Origin: Rhizophagus irregularis
Lineage: Eukaryota > Glomeromycota > Glomeromycetes > Glomerales > Glomeraceae
Length of the DNA: 64,000 nt
Assembly (NCBI RefSeq): GCF_026210795.1
Contig: NC_089449.1
Coordinates: 3,410,001 to 3,474,000, forward strand
Direction: 5' to 3'
Shown: piece after piece, positions 48,657-60,495 of the stretch
Numbering within the stretch: the stretch's first letter is position 1
Layout: the number at the start of each line of letters is the position of its first letter
Translations under genes and position numbers: made by a program
The notes under the pieces: generated by a model
Seen by the model: the letters and a program-made list of their open reading frames with translations, nothing else
What the model was told of the DNA's origin: nothing
Database searches by the model: none

Positions 48657-50741
48657 CTATAGTGCAATATATTCATCTTCCTTATATTTATGAGCTATAT
48701 CGTTAAAATCTTTTCCTAAATGCAATTTAAATTTGATTTTTTGTTTTTTATTTGATGTATTATGCTTTTTAGTAATACTTTCATTATTTTGGGTATTTTT
48801 TGTAAAACTTAATACTTCTATATCATCAGATTCTTCATTATTATACATAAATTTAGGTATATTTGATTGAGAGAATGTAAGATTTTCTAAATCGATATTA
48901 GAAATTTTAAGAGATAATATTTCTTTAAGATAATTGTTCAATGAAATATCACGACGTTTTTTTAACGAAGGAATTTGTGACAAAAAAACACTATAATTTT
49001 CTGGTTTAACAAAGAAATCATCTTTAAAACATCCTGCTTGTACAAGTTGGTCACTTGTAATTCCTTCATTGAACAATTTACGTAATCTATTACATCCTAA
49101 TCTATTTTTTTGTTCTGTTTTGCTATCAATTTTCAATTTATCACATAAAAATTCAATTACCCAAAGTTTAACATCATCTATATCATTTTTAGGATCTTTT
49201 TTTAATTCTTCACCAACCCTTAAGATATCATCATAAATCTGAACAAGTGACATTAAATGTAAGAAATTATATGATTCAGCACCAAGTTGAAATTTTTCAC
49301 ATTGTGATTCTTGTTTTTGCCATTGATAAATTCTATCTTCAGCAGAACTTTCATCTAATATATTAAGAGGTTTAGATGTTAATTCACGTAAGGCATTTAT
49401 TATTTTTGAATTGGATTCAAGTGTATCATTAGGGGTTAACAAAATCTCACGTAATTTTTTTCCTTTATCCAGTAATAGCGATTGGAAAGGACTCAATCCT
49501 TGATCTTTAGGATTAATATTTATAATTTCAACATTATCATCATCACGATTATTACCTTCTTCTTCACCTCCTGAAGTAATTAAAATACATTCTAATTTAC
49601 GTTTTTTGCTTTTATTTAATTTTTCGTTTTCTTTTGTTGATATTTTTTCTTTTACAGCTGATCCCAATTTAGGTTTAGTTGCAGCTGCCGTCTCCAATCT
49701 TGATTTAGATGTTTCTGATCTCAAATTATGTGTTTCCGGAGTTGACGCCTCTGATTCTGATTTGGATGTAGCTGCTGACTTCAATTTGGGCGTTTTTACA
49801 GTTGCAGCTGTTGATTTTGATTCCGATGTAAGTTCTAGTTCTTTGAAATTTGATTCTATTACTACTCTTACTTCTTGTATTGCTATCGAATCTTCAAACT
49901 TTGATTCTGATGTTGCTGGATATATTGTATTGGATGTTGTTGAATGATCCGTAATTTCATCTGCAGGCTCAAGTCTTTCATCATCTGAAGAAACTACAGT
50001 ATCTCTTGTACTAGAAGTAGCAGTATCACAAATTGATTGATCATACTTTTGTAATTCATTCTTTTTTTTAAAATAATAATAATAATAATAATAATAAGAT
50101 TATTATAAAAATATATAAAAGCAATATTATTTATTATATTATCGTTATATTTTACCTGTAAATTGATATTCTCTCTTGAAAGTAAATCAATTCTATTTTT
50201 ATAATCTTCAAGTTCATTCGACACATTATTTAACTTTCTCTGTAAATACATCAATAAATTTTGGAAGATATTATACATTATTAAAAAAAAAATATGATTT
50301 TATAAAATCAAAATCAAAACAATAACATTCAATGTAATACTGTATTTATATATATATACCTTGGTATCTTCTAATTCCTCCCGCTAAAAAAAAAAAAAAA
50401 AAAAATATGACGTAAAAAAAAAAAGATTAATGATTAATATTAACTTTAAAAAGGTAAATAAGATAATAAATAAAAGTAAAAATTTTTTATATAATATTCT
50501 CATTTACCGTAAAATCCGACAATAATGAATCGATATCATCAATTGATTCATATATATCAAAATATCTCAATTTATGATTATAAGATAATGTAACCACATC
50601 ACCTTCAAAAGTACATGTTTCAACTTTATGATTAGTTTTTACCCATATAAGAGAAAGTGCACCTGAGATCAAATTTTTATCACGTTCAGATACATTAAAT
50701 AATTTTCCACGATTTTTTGAGTTAAGAATTTTAGATGACAT
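48657..50741 (-). CDS. coiled-coil, probably nuclear protein of unknown function (four exons)
   Basis: Minus-strand exons 50741-50508, 50383-50360 (a 24-nt microexon), 50239-50156 and 50060-48657, 581 aa. Residues 1-78 form a compact globular N-terminus. Residues about 79-120 (EELEDTK..LNNVSNELEDYKNRIDLLSREN) are a heptad-patterned coiled coil spread over exons 2-4. A long Ser/Thr/Glu/Lys low-complexity region (about 125-245) contains a basic cluster KKRKLE that looks like a nuclear localisation signal. A helical domain (about 320-470) follows, with a motif LCDKLKIDSKTEQKNRLGCN and a DDFFVKPENYSVF segment. A second basic stretch (NKKQKIKFKLH) sits near the end. All exon phases are zero. The N-terminal head plus coiled coil recalls XRCC4-like or kinetochore scaffold layouts, but I recognise no family and make no functional call. 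Confidence 0.72.
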
Positions 50742-52024
50742 TATTATTAACCTAAAGTGGTTTAAATGAGATATATGAATATTTTATTATTATATTATTT
50801 GTTAAACAATAATAAAATTCATAGAAAAAAACATATTACCTTATTTTATTTTTATAAAATGTAGAAGAAATAATTTGAAGAAGGAAATTTGAAAATACAA
50901 AGATTTACGTTACGTATCTCGGGGAAAAAAATATTTTTTTTTTTTTGTATAAAGAAAAGTAATTGTAATAAATATAATAAATTAAATTTGTATATGATAC
51001 TATCACTGATAGTAATTCGTTCTATAATATTCCATGAACCTTTTAACAAATAACAATAACCGAAGGAAAAAAAAATACACGTTTTCCCGGAGAAAAAAAT
51101 AATAATAAATGATATGCATCTGTATATATACTAGTGTTACAGAGTACGAATGTCATACGACGATCATGACAAAATGCTTTCCATGAAGGAACGTTTTCAG
51201 AGTCATTTTATTGTTGTACAAAAATTTAAGAATTCCGTATCGGACAATGAAGTACATCCCTAAAAAAAAGGATAAAGGTAAATTGAATTGCATTAAACTA
51301 TTACGCAAGACGAAAATACGTAACATTTAAACCCGCAGGAAACTGGTTCAATGGATTATTAATCATAAACATGGATACCATATGGAATTGAGGACTCCAT
51401 CGGTTTGTTCAGCTTGACGTACAGTTATAAACTACGTTCTTCAATAACCAACGACAATATCACAAAGTGCTCTCATCTGCAAACGTTTGCATAAATACGT
51501 ATCTAAAATTAGTCTATGACGTACAGCAGATGCAAACTAATAATGGTATATTTTAATAGTGAGCTATGATAACAGATAAGCTATGTTGATCATACGTATT
51601 ACAACAATAGGCCTATTAACAATCGTTTCAAGCTACAATTTCAGTTAAGTTATGAACAATTGGATATGTCATAAATGGGGCGTTTAAAGTATTATTCTAG
51701 ATTAAGGAAAATTCCAAGAGAAAAAAATATTTGTTTATTTAAGCTCTATAATAATTCGGTTATGACTTTCTCAATGACCAAATAAATCGTGTAACATTCT
51801 TTGAGAATGATGCTACGTTACGTTATTATTATTTATAATATATATTGTGATTATCGGCCGTACACGTAATTGATAAACAGAATTTTCCCGAAAACGGGGT
51901 TTTTTATTATAGTTAGAATCAGGGGGAAAAAATTATAAATACCGAGGGGGATTCGTTTTTCTCAAAAAAAAAAAATACTTTTCCGTTAAAACTGAAATTT
52001 TTTAACAAAATATATATTATACTT
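50742..52024. other. divergent promoter region, no gene seen
   Basis: Spacer between the minus-strand coiled-coil gene and the plus-strand gene at 52,071. No reading frame is supported. Confidence 0.4.
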
Positions 52025-52034
52025 TATATAAACA
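52025..52034 (+). promoter_or_regulatory. TATA box of the small gene at 52071
   Basis: TATATAAACA, 46 nt upstream of the ATG at 52,071; it resembles the TATATAAACAC motif of the secreted-protein pair. Confidence 0.45.
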
Positions 52035-52070
52035 TAATACATTTTTTTTTTAAAACCGAAATTTTTTAAC

Positions 52071-52567
52071 ATGAATTCAATTCAAAAACAAACGGAAAAC
52101 TCTCAACAAGATAATAATACAATGAACAAAAAACAAGAGTTATATAAACAACAACGAAAAAATTCACAGCATGAAGGAAATCAAAAAATCATACTGGATC
52201 ATCCAATAACTAGTGAAGTTGAGGAAGATAAAACTTTTTCAACTCCTCTCACTAAAGAAGCAATCGAACGTAATTATAAAGTTTTTTTTTTTATTTAAAT
52301 TAATAAATAAATTCTTTTTTTAATAACAAAATGATTATTATTTTTTAGGTTTAAATAGTTTAAATGGTTTAAATAGAAATAATAATAAAGAAATACGGAG
52401 ACTTTCAACCACAGATTCTATGCAAGAATTTCTTGAAATTCCTGATTACAGTAAATATTAAATATTTTATTATCGTCATTTTTTTTTTTCGCATTAATAA
52501 AATAACTAATAATATTTTTCTATTTTAAATAGTTCCAAATGATGATGAGGAGGAAACGGATTTCTAA
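52071..52567 (+). CDS. small acidic/Gln-rich protein of unknown function (three exons)
   Basis: Exons 52071-52269, 52349-52450 and 52533-52567, 111 aa. The introns (79 and 82 nt) have clean GT..AG ends and the phases match, and the frame ends in an acidic tail (NDDEEETDF). The N-terminal half is Gln/Asn/Lys-rich and probably disordered. A conserved-looking segment RRLSTTDSMQEFLEIPDY precedes the acidic end; RRLS is a typical basophilic kinase site. There is no signal peptide or membrane segment, so it is likely a soluble regulatory protein. I do not recognise the family. The 3' exon is copied as a relic at about 55,407 within the BTB segmental duplication. Confidence 0.62.
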
Positions 52568-53276
52568 TTAATAATTCATTATACAGTATATACTTGTTTA
52601 TATTTAAATCAAAAACATTTACTGTAATTTAATCACGCATATCATTATATGTAATATTTATCACTTTTTATCAATCTGTAAAGATTAAACATTTTATTAT
52701 AGATAGATTTTTTTTGCATCGAATATCATTTTCGGGTTCAGTTATGTTAGAATACCGTAGTTTATCATTTTTTACCCAAATATGTGACAAATACGATGGG
52801 CGGGTTCGGTTATAACCGATCATTAACTGGTCTTTACCGATTCGGACTTCGGTTTCCGTAAATTGATTACAAAACTGTCGGTATAAGCCGAACGTTCATG
52901 AATAACGGGAATTTTTAATTTTATTTGATTTTGTCGCTACTGCGTAAAGTTAAAAGCTGTTTAATAAAACGTTATATTCATTTAATATATATCATTTATT
53001 GAGATTTCATTTACAATTCACTAAATTGAAAATGTTCTTTATCTACAAAAAATAAATTCTTAACTAATGGAGTAAATGGACTAACTTTCTCAACTCAATT
53101 TATGCGAGATCCACAATAATTTAAAATTCACAATTTTGATACCATATTACTTTCTCCAATTCCCAAATATCGAGCGTGTTTTCTGAGGTCTGGTCGAATA
53201 AATCTAGATTCTTCGTAAGGCTGAGGTCTGATAGCTGTTTCCAAATATCTAGACTCTTGGGATGTCATTTGAATAA
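52568..53276. other. 3' flank of BTB copy 1
   Basis: Contains an eroded fragment (about 52,799-52,905) with GGTTCGGTTATAACCGATCA similar to the ends of the element at 58,986. No gene. Confidence 0.45.
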
Positions 53277-54749
53277 TCACCACCATTCGTCGTCAGGCTG
53301 TTGAGAATATCTAGGTCCGTTCCGTCCGTAGCCGCCACGCCTGTTGCTACCGCCGTCAAACTGCTGAGAATTTCTAGGTCTGTGCCTGTTGCTACCGCCA
53401 TCAGGCCGCTGAGAATTTCTAGGTCTGTGCCTGTTGCTGCCGCCGTCAGGCCGCTGAAAATTTTTAGGTTCACGGCTGCCACAGGTTGATGCTTCGTTAA
53501 TTTTCCTGTTGCTGCCGCCGTCAGGTTGCTGAGAATTTTTAGGTCCCCAGCTGCCCCAGGCTGTTTCTTCGTCAGGTTGCTGAGAATTTTTAGGTTTCCA
53601 GCTGTCCCAGGCTGATTCTTCGTCAGATTGCTGAGAATTTTTAGGTCCCCAGCTGCCCCAGGCTGTTTCTTTGTCGGGCTGTTCGTCAGGCTGTTCCAAA
53701 TATCGAGAACTGGAAGTTGATTCCGAATATAATTGAGGTTGTTTTTTGGTATTTTCATTATCAATCGTCTCAGGTAAGTGAGATAACTCGTCATTATTAA
53801 GACGAGGTCTTGATTTATCATTTGGTTTACTATTAGTATCCAAAAGATTCAAAAAAGTTTTCAATAAATCTTCATATAATTCCTTTGGTAAAAGTTTTCT
53901 GTAAGGTAATACATTATCAGTAAATTCCTTAGATGATAAATTATAAAATCTAATAAACGGAATACATTGTTGTAATGTATTCTTTAAAATTTTGATATCA
54001 TTTTTTGAATAGTTTGTAAAATCGGAAGGAAGTTCGGGATTTTTAGCGAGACCCCATTTAATCACTCGTTCCCAAATTTGAACTTCGTTCATTTGAAGAT
54101 AATCATTTTGAATAATAGATATTAAAAGTTTTTCCGGAATTGAAGAAAAATTTAGGGATTTGAATATTTTAGTTGGTTCTTTGGATATTAAATCAGTACA
54201 ATATTTTTGAAGTTCCAAGTAAGAATTATTTTCAAAACTTGTTTGATATATTAAACCAAAATTTTCTTCCATCCATTTTGTTTTATTCTCAATTAAAAAG
54301 GATTGTAAATAAACGACTAATTCTTGAAGACTTAGTATACAAGCGGCACTTAAAATTTTAATTATATCTGAAGTATCACATTCCTCCAAAGAAATTTTTC
54401 CTCTATAAATATAACTGAGAAAAAGAAAAAATTATAAATATATTTCTACTTTCTAAAAAAAAAAATAACGAACTATTTTTTATTGTTTTTACCTTAAAAT
54501 TATTTGAAAAATTTCCGGTGAAATATTTGGTAATTTAACGTGCTCCAAAATTCCATCATTTTTCTTTTTATTAGTTGACAAAATTCTTTTCAAATAAGGG
54601 GAACGATAATATAAAATAACCATATGCGCCCGAAATATTTTTATATAAGGATCATTACCAACTTCAATAGTAACATCATAATATTCTTCATCATTTAGAA
54701 TTTCAAGTAAATTTTGGGTTAATTTTGACGAAAGTTTATCATCAGTCAT
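53277..54749 (-). CDS. BTB-BACK protein, copy 1, with WG- and RG-rich repeat tail
   Basis: Minus-strand exons 54749-54493 and 54414-53277, 464 aa. The N-terminus is a BTB/POZ domain (about 15-110; DVTIEVGND, FRAHMVILYYRSPYL), a dimerisation fold that commonly docks Cullin-3 ubiquitin ligases. A BACK domain follows (about 125-240; FLIENKTKWMEENF, YCTDLI, LLISIIQNDYLQMNEVQIWE, SDFTNYS). The expected C-terminal TLDc or Kelch part is absent. Instead residues from about 310 hold tandem repeats: AWGSWGPKNSQQPDEE units, then GGSNRHRPRNSQ(R/Q) units, ending in DDEWW. The intron (78 nt) is at the same place and phase as in copy 2. Splicing makes Ser at the junction where copy 2 has Arg. Likely a ubiquitin-ligase adaptor or scaffold with a disordered tail. 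Confidence 0.85.
53290..53690 (-). repeat. coding minisatellite in BTB copy 1 tail
   Basis: Two repeat types: about 54-60-nt units encoding AWxSWxPKNSQQPDEE at 53,500-53,690, and about 42-nt units encoding GGSNRHRPRNSQ at 53,290-53,460. The frame is maintained through all units. Confidence 0.75.
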
Positions 54750-56052
54750 TTTTAAGTTATGAAGAAGAAATTGTCAAAAAACTGAACAACTTTATTTTGT
54801 GATTCATTCGCAATTCAGGTTATGTGCTACATGCCGATCTATCATCAAATAAATATTTAGAAAGGTCAAAAATTCAAAAGGAAGTGAGCAATATTGAAAA
54901 TCATGTGCGCTATATGTATGTGCACGCTAATATGTCCAAATCTATCCATAGTAAACAAGCACTTTCATAAGAACTAAGTTCTAATGGACTAACCATTAAC
55001 GGCTTAACGCGTTTTTGTGGCTTACGCAAAACCTCGATCATTATCTGATGTGTGCGATGTGTGCGTAGAGTATGGCAATAATCAAAAATCATGTGCGATT
55101 TTTTGTTTTTTAAAAATTTTTTGATATTAGCAACCCATCTGTTATAATTTGTGCGCAAATTTAAAATGATAATGCCGACCAGCATTACATAGTGCCGGTG
55201 TGCCGATCTCCCCACCTATATATATATACAGTAACTCGGGCCTCGGGCATAGTCTCATACTATACATGTTATGCAACTGCTGAATGTTGTTATTATTAAT
55301 TTTTTTTTTTTTTTTGTTAACAAATCATTATACTTCTTTTAGGCTTAATAAACTGTATAATTATTTAATTAATCATTCTATTTCTTAAAATCATTTTTTT
55401 TTTTAATTGAATGGTTCCAACGATAATGAAAACACTAATTAATAATTCATTATATATATTTATTTATATAAATAAAAAATATTATTGCAGAACACAATTT
55501 CATTTTATTCACTTTTGAGATGATATTAAATATCACTTAATTTATTACTTTCTAATTGAATTTAGAGTGCCGTACAATGTTTTATTAGTTTTTACGCAAA
55601 TATGCGACAACTATTACGAGTCCAATCACCGGTTTTTACCGAATTGGTTTTGTTCTATAAAGCCAAAGATTTATAAATATTTATTTTTAATTACTGTATG
55701 TATAATAATATAAAAAATATTCTTTATTTATTGCGTAATTTTAGTATATAAATAGTTAAAGAGAGCTATAAAGATTATGTCATTTTTAATCATTACAAGC
55801 ACTACAAATTACAACAATAATTACAGTGTATAAGAAAATTCTTGTCCGAATTTTTAATTTTCAAAATATAAATTCTCATTTTAACCTGAGATCTATATCA
55901 CTCTCCGAATGCAAATATCGAACATATATGTTTCTGTGATTCATCCCAAGATCCTTTAGTAGTTTTAGGCCATTCCGCTTTTTAGTTTTATCCCGATTTT
56001 TTAATTCTTCGGCACCATTATATTCCCGCTTTTTATGTTCTTCAGTAGGTTC
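54750..56052. other. spacer between the BTB duplicates
   Basis: Holds the duplication boundary (about 55.4 kb). A relic of exon 3 of the small gene lies at 55,407-55,432, where an acceptor AG is lost and GGTTCCAACGATAATGAAAA remains. A flank with ACCGGTTTTTACCG at 55,630-55,645 is also present. No intact gene. Confidence 0.5.
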
Positions 56053-57592
56053 TTACCACCACGTTTCTTCAACCAGAGTTTTAGATTTTTCGGTAGGTTC
56101 CACCCCTCTTTTAGGTTTTTCGACGGTAGGTTTCACCCACTTTTTAGTAGACACCCACTTTTCATTGGGGTTTTTGGCAGATTTCACCCACTTTTCATTA
56201 GGGTTTTTGGCAGATTTCACCCACTTTTCATTAGGGCTTTTGAAAGGTTTCACCCACTTTTCATTAGAGCTTTTGGCAGATTTCACCCACTTTTCGGTAG
56301 GTTCCCACCACTCATTTTGTTCTTTGGTAGGTTCTTCCCATTTTTTAGGTTCTTCTTCCAACCAATTGTTTTGTTCTTCGGTAGGTTCATCCCATTTTTT
56401 AGGTTCTTCGGTAACTACTTCCCACCATTTGCTTTGTTCTTCGGTGGGGTTTTTCAACATTGAATGTCTCAACTTATTAAGTTTTTCTTTTAATATTTCT
56501 TTCGATTTTCTAAGTTCTTCCCGTTTTTTACTATCTTCTTCAGTGACTTTCCAATTATAAGAAGTCATATTAACCATAGATTTATTATTTTCAACTTGAT
56601 CACTAACATTCTCATAATTTGGTAAACTTAACTTAATGTCATTAATTATACGAGGTCTTGATTTATTTTCTGGTTTACTATTAGGATCTGAAAGGGTCAA
56701 AAAAGTTTTCAATAAATCTTCATATAATTCCTTTGGTAAAAGTTTTCTATAAGGTAATACGTTATCCGTAAATTCTTTAGATGATAAATTATAAAATCTA
56801 ATAAATGGGATACATTGTTGTATGGTATTCTTTAAAGTTTTAAAATCATTTTTTGAATAATTTGTAAAATCAGAGGGAAGTTCAGGATGTTGAGCGAGTC
56901 CCCATTTAATCAATTGATCCCAAATTTGAACTTCGTTCATTTGAAGATAATCATTTTGAATAATAGAAATTAAAAGTTTTTCTGGAATTGAAGAAATATT
57001 TGGTGATTTGAATATTTTAGCTGGTTCTTTTGATATTAAATCAGTACAATATTTTTGAAGTTCTAAGAAAGTATTATTTTCGAAACTTGTTCGATATATT
57101 AAATCAAAATTTTCTTCCATCCATTTCGTTTTATTTTCAATTAAAAAGGATTGTAAATAAATGATTAATTCTTGAAGACTCAATATATTAGCGGCGTCCA
57201 AAATTTTAATTATATCTGAAGTATCACATTCCTCCAAAGGAATTCTTCCCCCATAAATATACCTGGAAGAAAAAAATTTATTAATATATATTTCTACTTT
57301 AAAAAAAAAACTATTTATTTGAAATTCCTTATTACCTTAAAATTACTTGAAAAATTTCCGGCGAAACATTTGATAATTTAACGTGCGTCAAAGTTCCATC
57401 ATTTTTCTTTTTATTAGTTGACAAAATTCTTTTCAAATAAGGGGAACGATAATTTAAAATAACGATATGCGCTCGAAATATTTTTATATAAGGATCATTA
57501 CCAACTTCAATAGTAATATCATAATATTCTTCATCATTTAAAACTTCAAGCAAATTTTGAGATAATTTTGATAAAAGTTTATTATCAACCAT
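56053..57592 (-). CDS. BTB-BACK protein, copy 2, with KW-rich repeat tail
   Basis: Minus-strand exons 57592-57336 and 57262-56053, 488 aa. BTB and BACK domains are nearly the same as copy 1 (same lengths, same intron, same NKKKNDG, FLIENKTKWMEENF and KLLPKELYEDLLKTF stretches). From about residue 300 the tail diverges completely. It has charged EEPKKWxEPTEEQ units, then five or so 11-12-residue units NEKWVKSAKNP, then a Lys/Pro stretch, ending EETWW. Like copy 1 it is Trp-rich and ends in two Trp. No TLDc or Kelch domain is present. The tail looks disordered and repetitive and could recruit a substrate different from copy 1. Confidence 0.85.
56130..56420 (-). repeat. coding minisatellite in BTB copy 2 tail
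   Basis: About 36-45-nt units encoding (N/S)EKWVKSAK(N/S)P and EEPKKWxEPT. The complementary strand is open in two frames across this region; those frames are by-products, not genes. Confidence 0.75.
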
Positions 57593-58985
57593 TATAATTA
57601 TTATTGAGATTTTTAAAATTTAAATTGGAAGAGTTGAAAAAGAAAATTATTTATTTTGTAAATTAGGCTAAGCAAGTACTACGTAAATAATATATGCAAA
57701 ATTTGATGTTTTCATGTTGTACAAAAAAAGTTCAGGGCAAATATAATTGGTTTGTGATAATTATGTGTAATTTTGTGCCGATCAAACTAGTCACTTGTTT
57801 TGTTTTTTTATGTATATCGGCCCTAATTTAAATAATTCAACAAAAATTTTTTAATTCTTTTTAATTTAGGATCTTAAGCACATGTTGCCAAATTTGGGAA
57901 TTATTGAATAAGAAGAAATCAAACAATTTATTGAAAATGAATCGGAATAAAAATATTCCTTGGATTTAATCATACGAAAATTTCGTGGTTTCAAAAGAGT
58001 CGTTCTCAAACTTATATAATATTTTAATTATAATTTCGGCCGAAACGTTTTCGCCCAAGTTTCTCCCAATATAAAATGAAACTTCTGAAACCCAAATTTG
58101 AAAAATGTTTTTGTAGATTATTTAGGCGAAACTAGTTTAGTGGTGTACAATATTTTTAAGCGTAACTATAAGTAGTAAATTTAAATGTTATGCGTGATCG
58201 CATGGATCAATATAATCATTAGTCATAAAAAAATTTTATGGAAAATTTTTTTTCCACAGAATAAGTAAATTGAGTTTATTTATATGAAGCAATTGAAACA
58301 TGGACGCCTGCATAATAACGCAGTTTATCCGCCCTACCCAATAACTATATTTTATAACCTATTTTTGTAATTTTTTCTATAATATTTTTTAAACAAATTA
58401 TATAAAACTCTCTATTTTTCTAAGAATAAATTCTCTCAATTATAATAAATAAATTATTTAATAGTAAAAATGAAAAACAAAACAAATTTATTAAACAGGA
58501 TACCCGTAAATAAATTTTCTATTTATAGATTGAAAATTACAGAATATTGAAAATTATTGATAATTAAATATTCTGAGTAAATGGGGTTTCTTCTTCCAAT
58601 TAGTTACCATCATAAAAATTCCCTGCTGTAGGAAGGGACTTAGAAGGAATCAGTTATGTGATTTACAATGGTCAAAAATTTTTGTTAAATAGAGAATTGC
58701 ATAATTAGGCCAAATAGGGAAGGATATCATTTTAGTTTTATTGCTACAAAATAATGATCCTGAAGAATTTAGATCTATACACCAAATTATCAATTAACTT
58801 CACGCAGATTTGATTTTTTTGCATAATTACAATTTTTCTGATTAAAAATCTTTTTGTTACTATTAAATAGATCTAATGTTCCAATATAGTTTTTTACAGG
58901 TCAAAAAATTCAAATGCTTGTTTATCATTTATTTTAGAGTAAATTTTTTAAAATAATTTGAGATCCAAGGCAATATGGATTAAGG
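57593..58985. other. intergenic, no gene seen
   Basis: Upstream flank of BTB copy 2, AT-rich; no supported feature. Confidence 0.4.
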
Positions 58986-59692
58986 ATGCCAAAAGTTTGG
59001 TTATAACCGATCATAACCGGTTTTTACCGGTTCGGTTATCGGTTCGGTTTCAGTCCAAGACCGACCGGCCGGTTAACCGTTGGTTTTATAGAATATATTA
59101 AAGCAAATTTCAAAATATACAGGACACTTGAGAAATTTGATTGTCGGGTTGTCGGGTAGCCGGGTTACTCATCAGTAGGTTGTTTATTAGAAAAGTATAA
59201 ATAACACGTGACGAGTATAATGAATAGTAGTATATCAGATTATATAATAACCTACTGCCGAGTAACCCGGCTACCCGACAACCCGACAATCAAATTTCTC
59301 AAGTGTCCCGTATATTTTGAAATTTGCTGTAAAAATTTACAATTAACCTATCGGTTTTTTTGACCCGAAAAAAAAAAGATTTCATTGTTTATTGAGAATA
59401 TCATTAAAAGCTATGATTTTAGTGTTTTTGTGTATAGTATTCTCGCGTGATTTTTCGTTTATCTGAAAAATCACAACATCGGCGTTATTGTTGTAAAAAA
59501 AATTGCGTAAACTTAAAGAATATTATTCAAAAAATTATAGTTAATACTTTATGGCATTATTTTATTCAGTTTTGCAGTAGTTTTGCAATCAGGTTTGTAG
59601 TTCAGTTTTACCGGTCGGTTTTGTGGTCGGTTCGGTTTTGGTTGAAAACTGCAGTTTTAAAACCGAAACCGAACCGAACCGACCGTTGGCAT
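58986..59692. mobile_element. TIR element with ACCGGTTCGG-rich ends, interrupted by a second element
   Basis: The ends are inverted: left ATGCCAAAAGTTTGGTTATA, right ...CCGACCGTTGGCAT. Both subterminal zones are dense in CGGTT/AACCG steps (ACCGGTTCGGTTATCGG; GAACCGAACCGACC). Fragments of the same family occur at about 52,800 and 55,620. A palindromic element is inserted at 59,102-59,328. No transposase and no clear target duplication. Confidence 0.6.
59102..59328. mobile_element. 227-bp MITE with ~80-bp TIRs, nested
   Basis: The arms AGCAAATTTCAAAATATACA... and its inverted copy match over about 80 nt with only about three mismatches, including a GATTGTCGGGTTGTCGGGTA block. The middle is a short AT-rich loop of about 65 nt. 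High arm identity implies recent insertion into the older surrounding element. Confidence 0.8.
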
Positions 59693-60495
59693 CTCTAATA
59701 TGAATAGAGGTCAATTCATCTTATTTTATTTATTAGTAAATTTTGAGGATTAAAAAAATTCATCTCAGTAAGATGTACTTAAATATTGAATACTCATCAT
59801 TTACACTTTTGGAGATTAAAATTTCTATCGAATGCCTTATAATCTACACCCCTGGTAAAGACAAATCAAATTTATAAAAGATATTTTTTAGTTTTTAAAT
59901 TTTTTTGTTATTTTTAATTAAATAGATGTTTATGATATGTTTGTTAAGAATAGGTCGAGAGAGTTTATGTTAATGGGAAACCAAAATAAATGGTGGATGA
60001 AAATTTATGAATAAATCACTTAAAATTTAATATCGTTTAATAATATATTAATAATGATCTTCTTTTGTAATAATGTTCTAAATTAAAAAATTATTCTTGT
60101 ATAAAATAAATTTATTAAGTATCAATTGGTAATGGTATAGATTTCTTTCTCATTGTAATCCTATAACAACAGAAATAATTATATATTAGTTGTTCATTCT
60201 TTTTTCATATTTCTTCTAATTCAGTTGTAGATAAGCGCTGTAAAGATAAATAAAATCATGAATGTTAGTGTTCGATTATGTTAAAAGTAATTTAGAAAAA
60301 AAAAAATAAATAAAATAAATAAATTTTATAAAATCAGTGCCAAAAAGTACTGAAGAAGCTGTTTAATAAAAGAAAAGTGTCCTTAAGAAAGTAAACCATA
60401 ATAATTTTTTATTTATTGAATATTTCAACGTGAAATTTAATTCGTGAAATTTAATATGTGAAACTTTAATACGTGAAACGTGAATTGCTACTCAC
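59693..60495. other. 3' flank of the truncated family member
   Basis: On the minus strand an acceptor CTTTACAG at about 60,240 precedes a short frame RLSTTELEEI then TGA, which may be a last exon of the broken gene at 60,496-61,192. Nothing else is seen. Confidence 0.3.

Larger units (their letters stand above)
52480..57800. repeat. tandem segmental duplication (two units, offset ~2.85 kb)
   Basis: Unit 1 runs roughly 52.5-54.9 kb and unit 2 roughly 55.4-57.8 kb. Each contains, in order, exon 3 of the small gene (intact in unit 1, decayed in unit 2), a CTAATTAATAATTCATTATA block, a GTTTTTACC-type flank, and a minus-strand BTB-BACK gene. The BTB start codons are 2,843 nt apart. Confidence 0.75.

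Noticed and set aside
49606-49947. 113-codon plus-strand frame
   Set aside because: Shadow of the low-complexity coding region of the minus-strand coiled-coil gene.
54910-55215. 101-codon minus-strand frame
   Set aside because: No recognisable domain, no splice neighbours, lies in the spacer of a segmental duplication.
56035-56560. Two long plus-strand frames
   Set aside because: Complement of the repeat tail of BTB copy 2; repetitive and without domain content.
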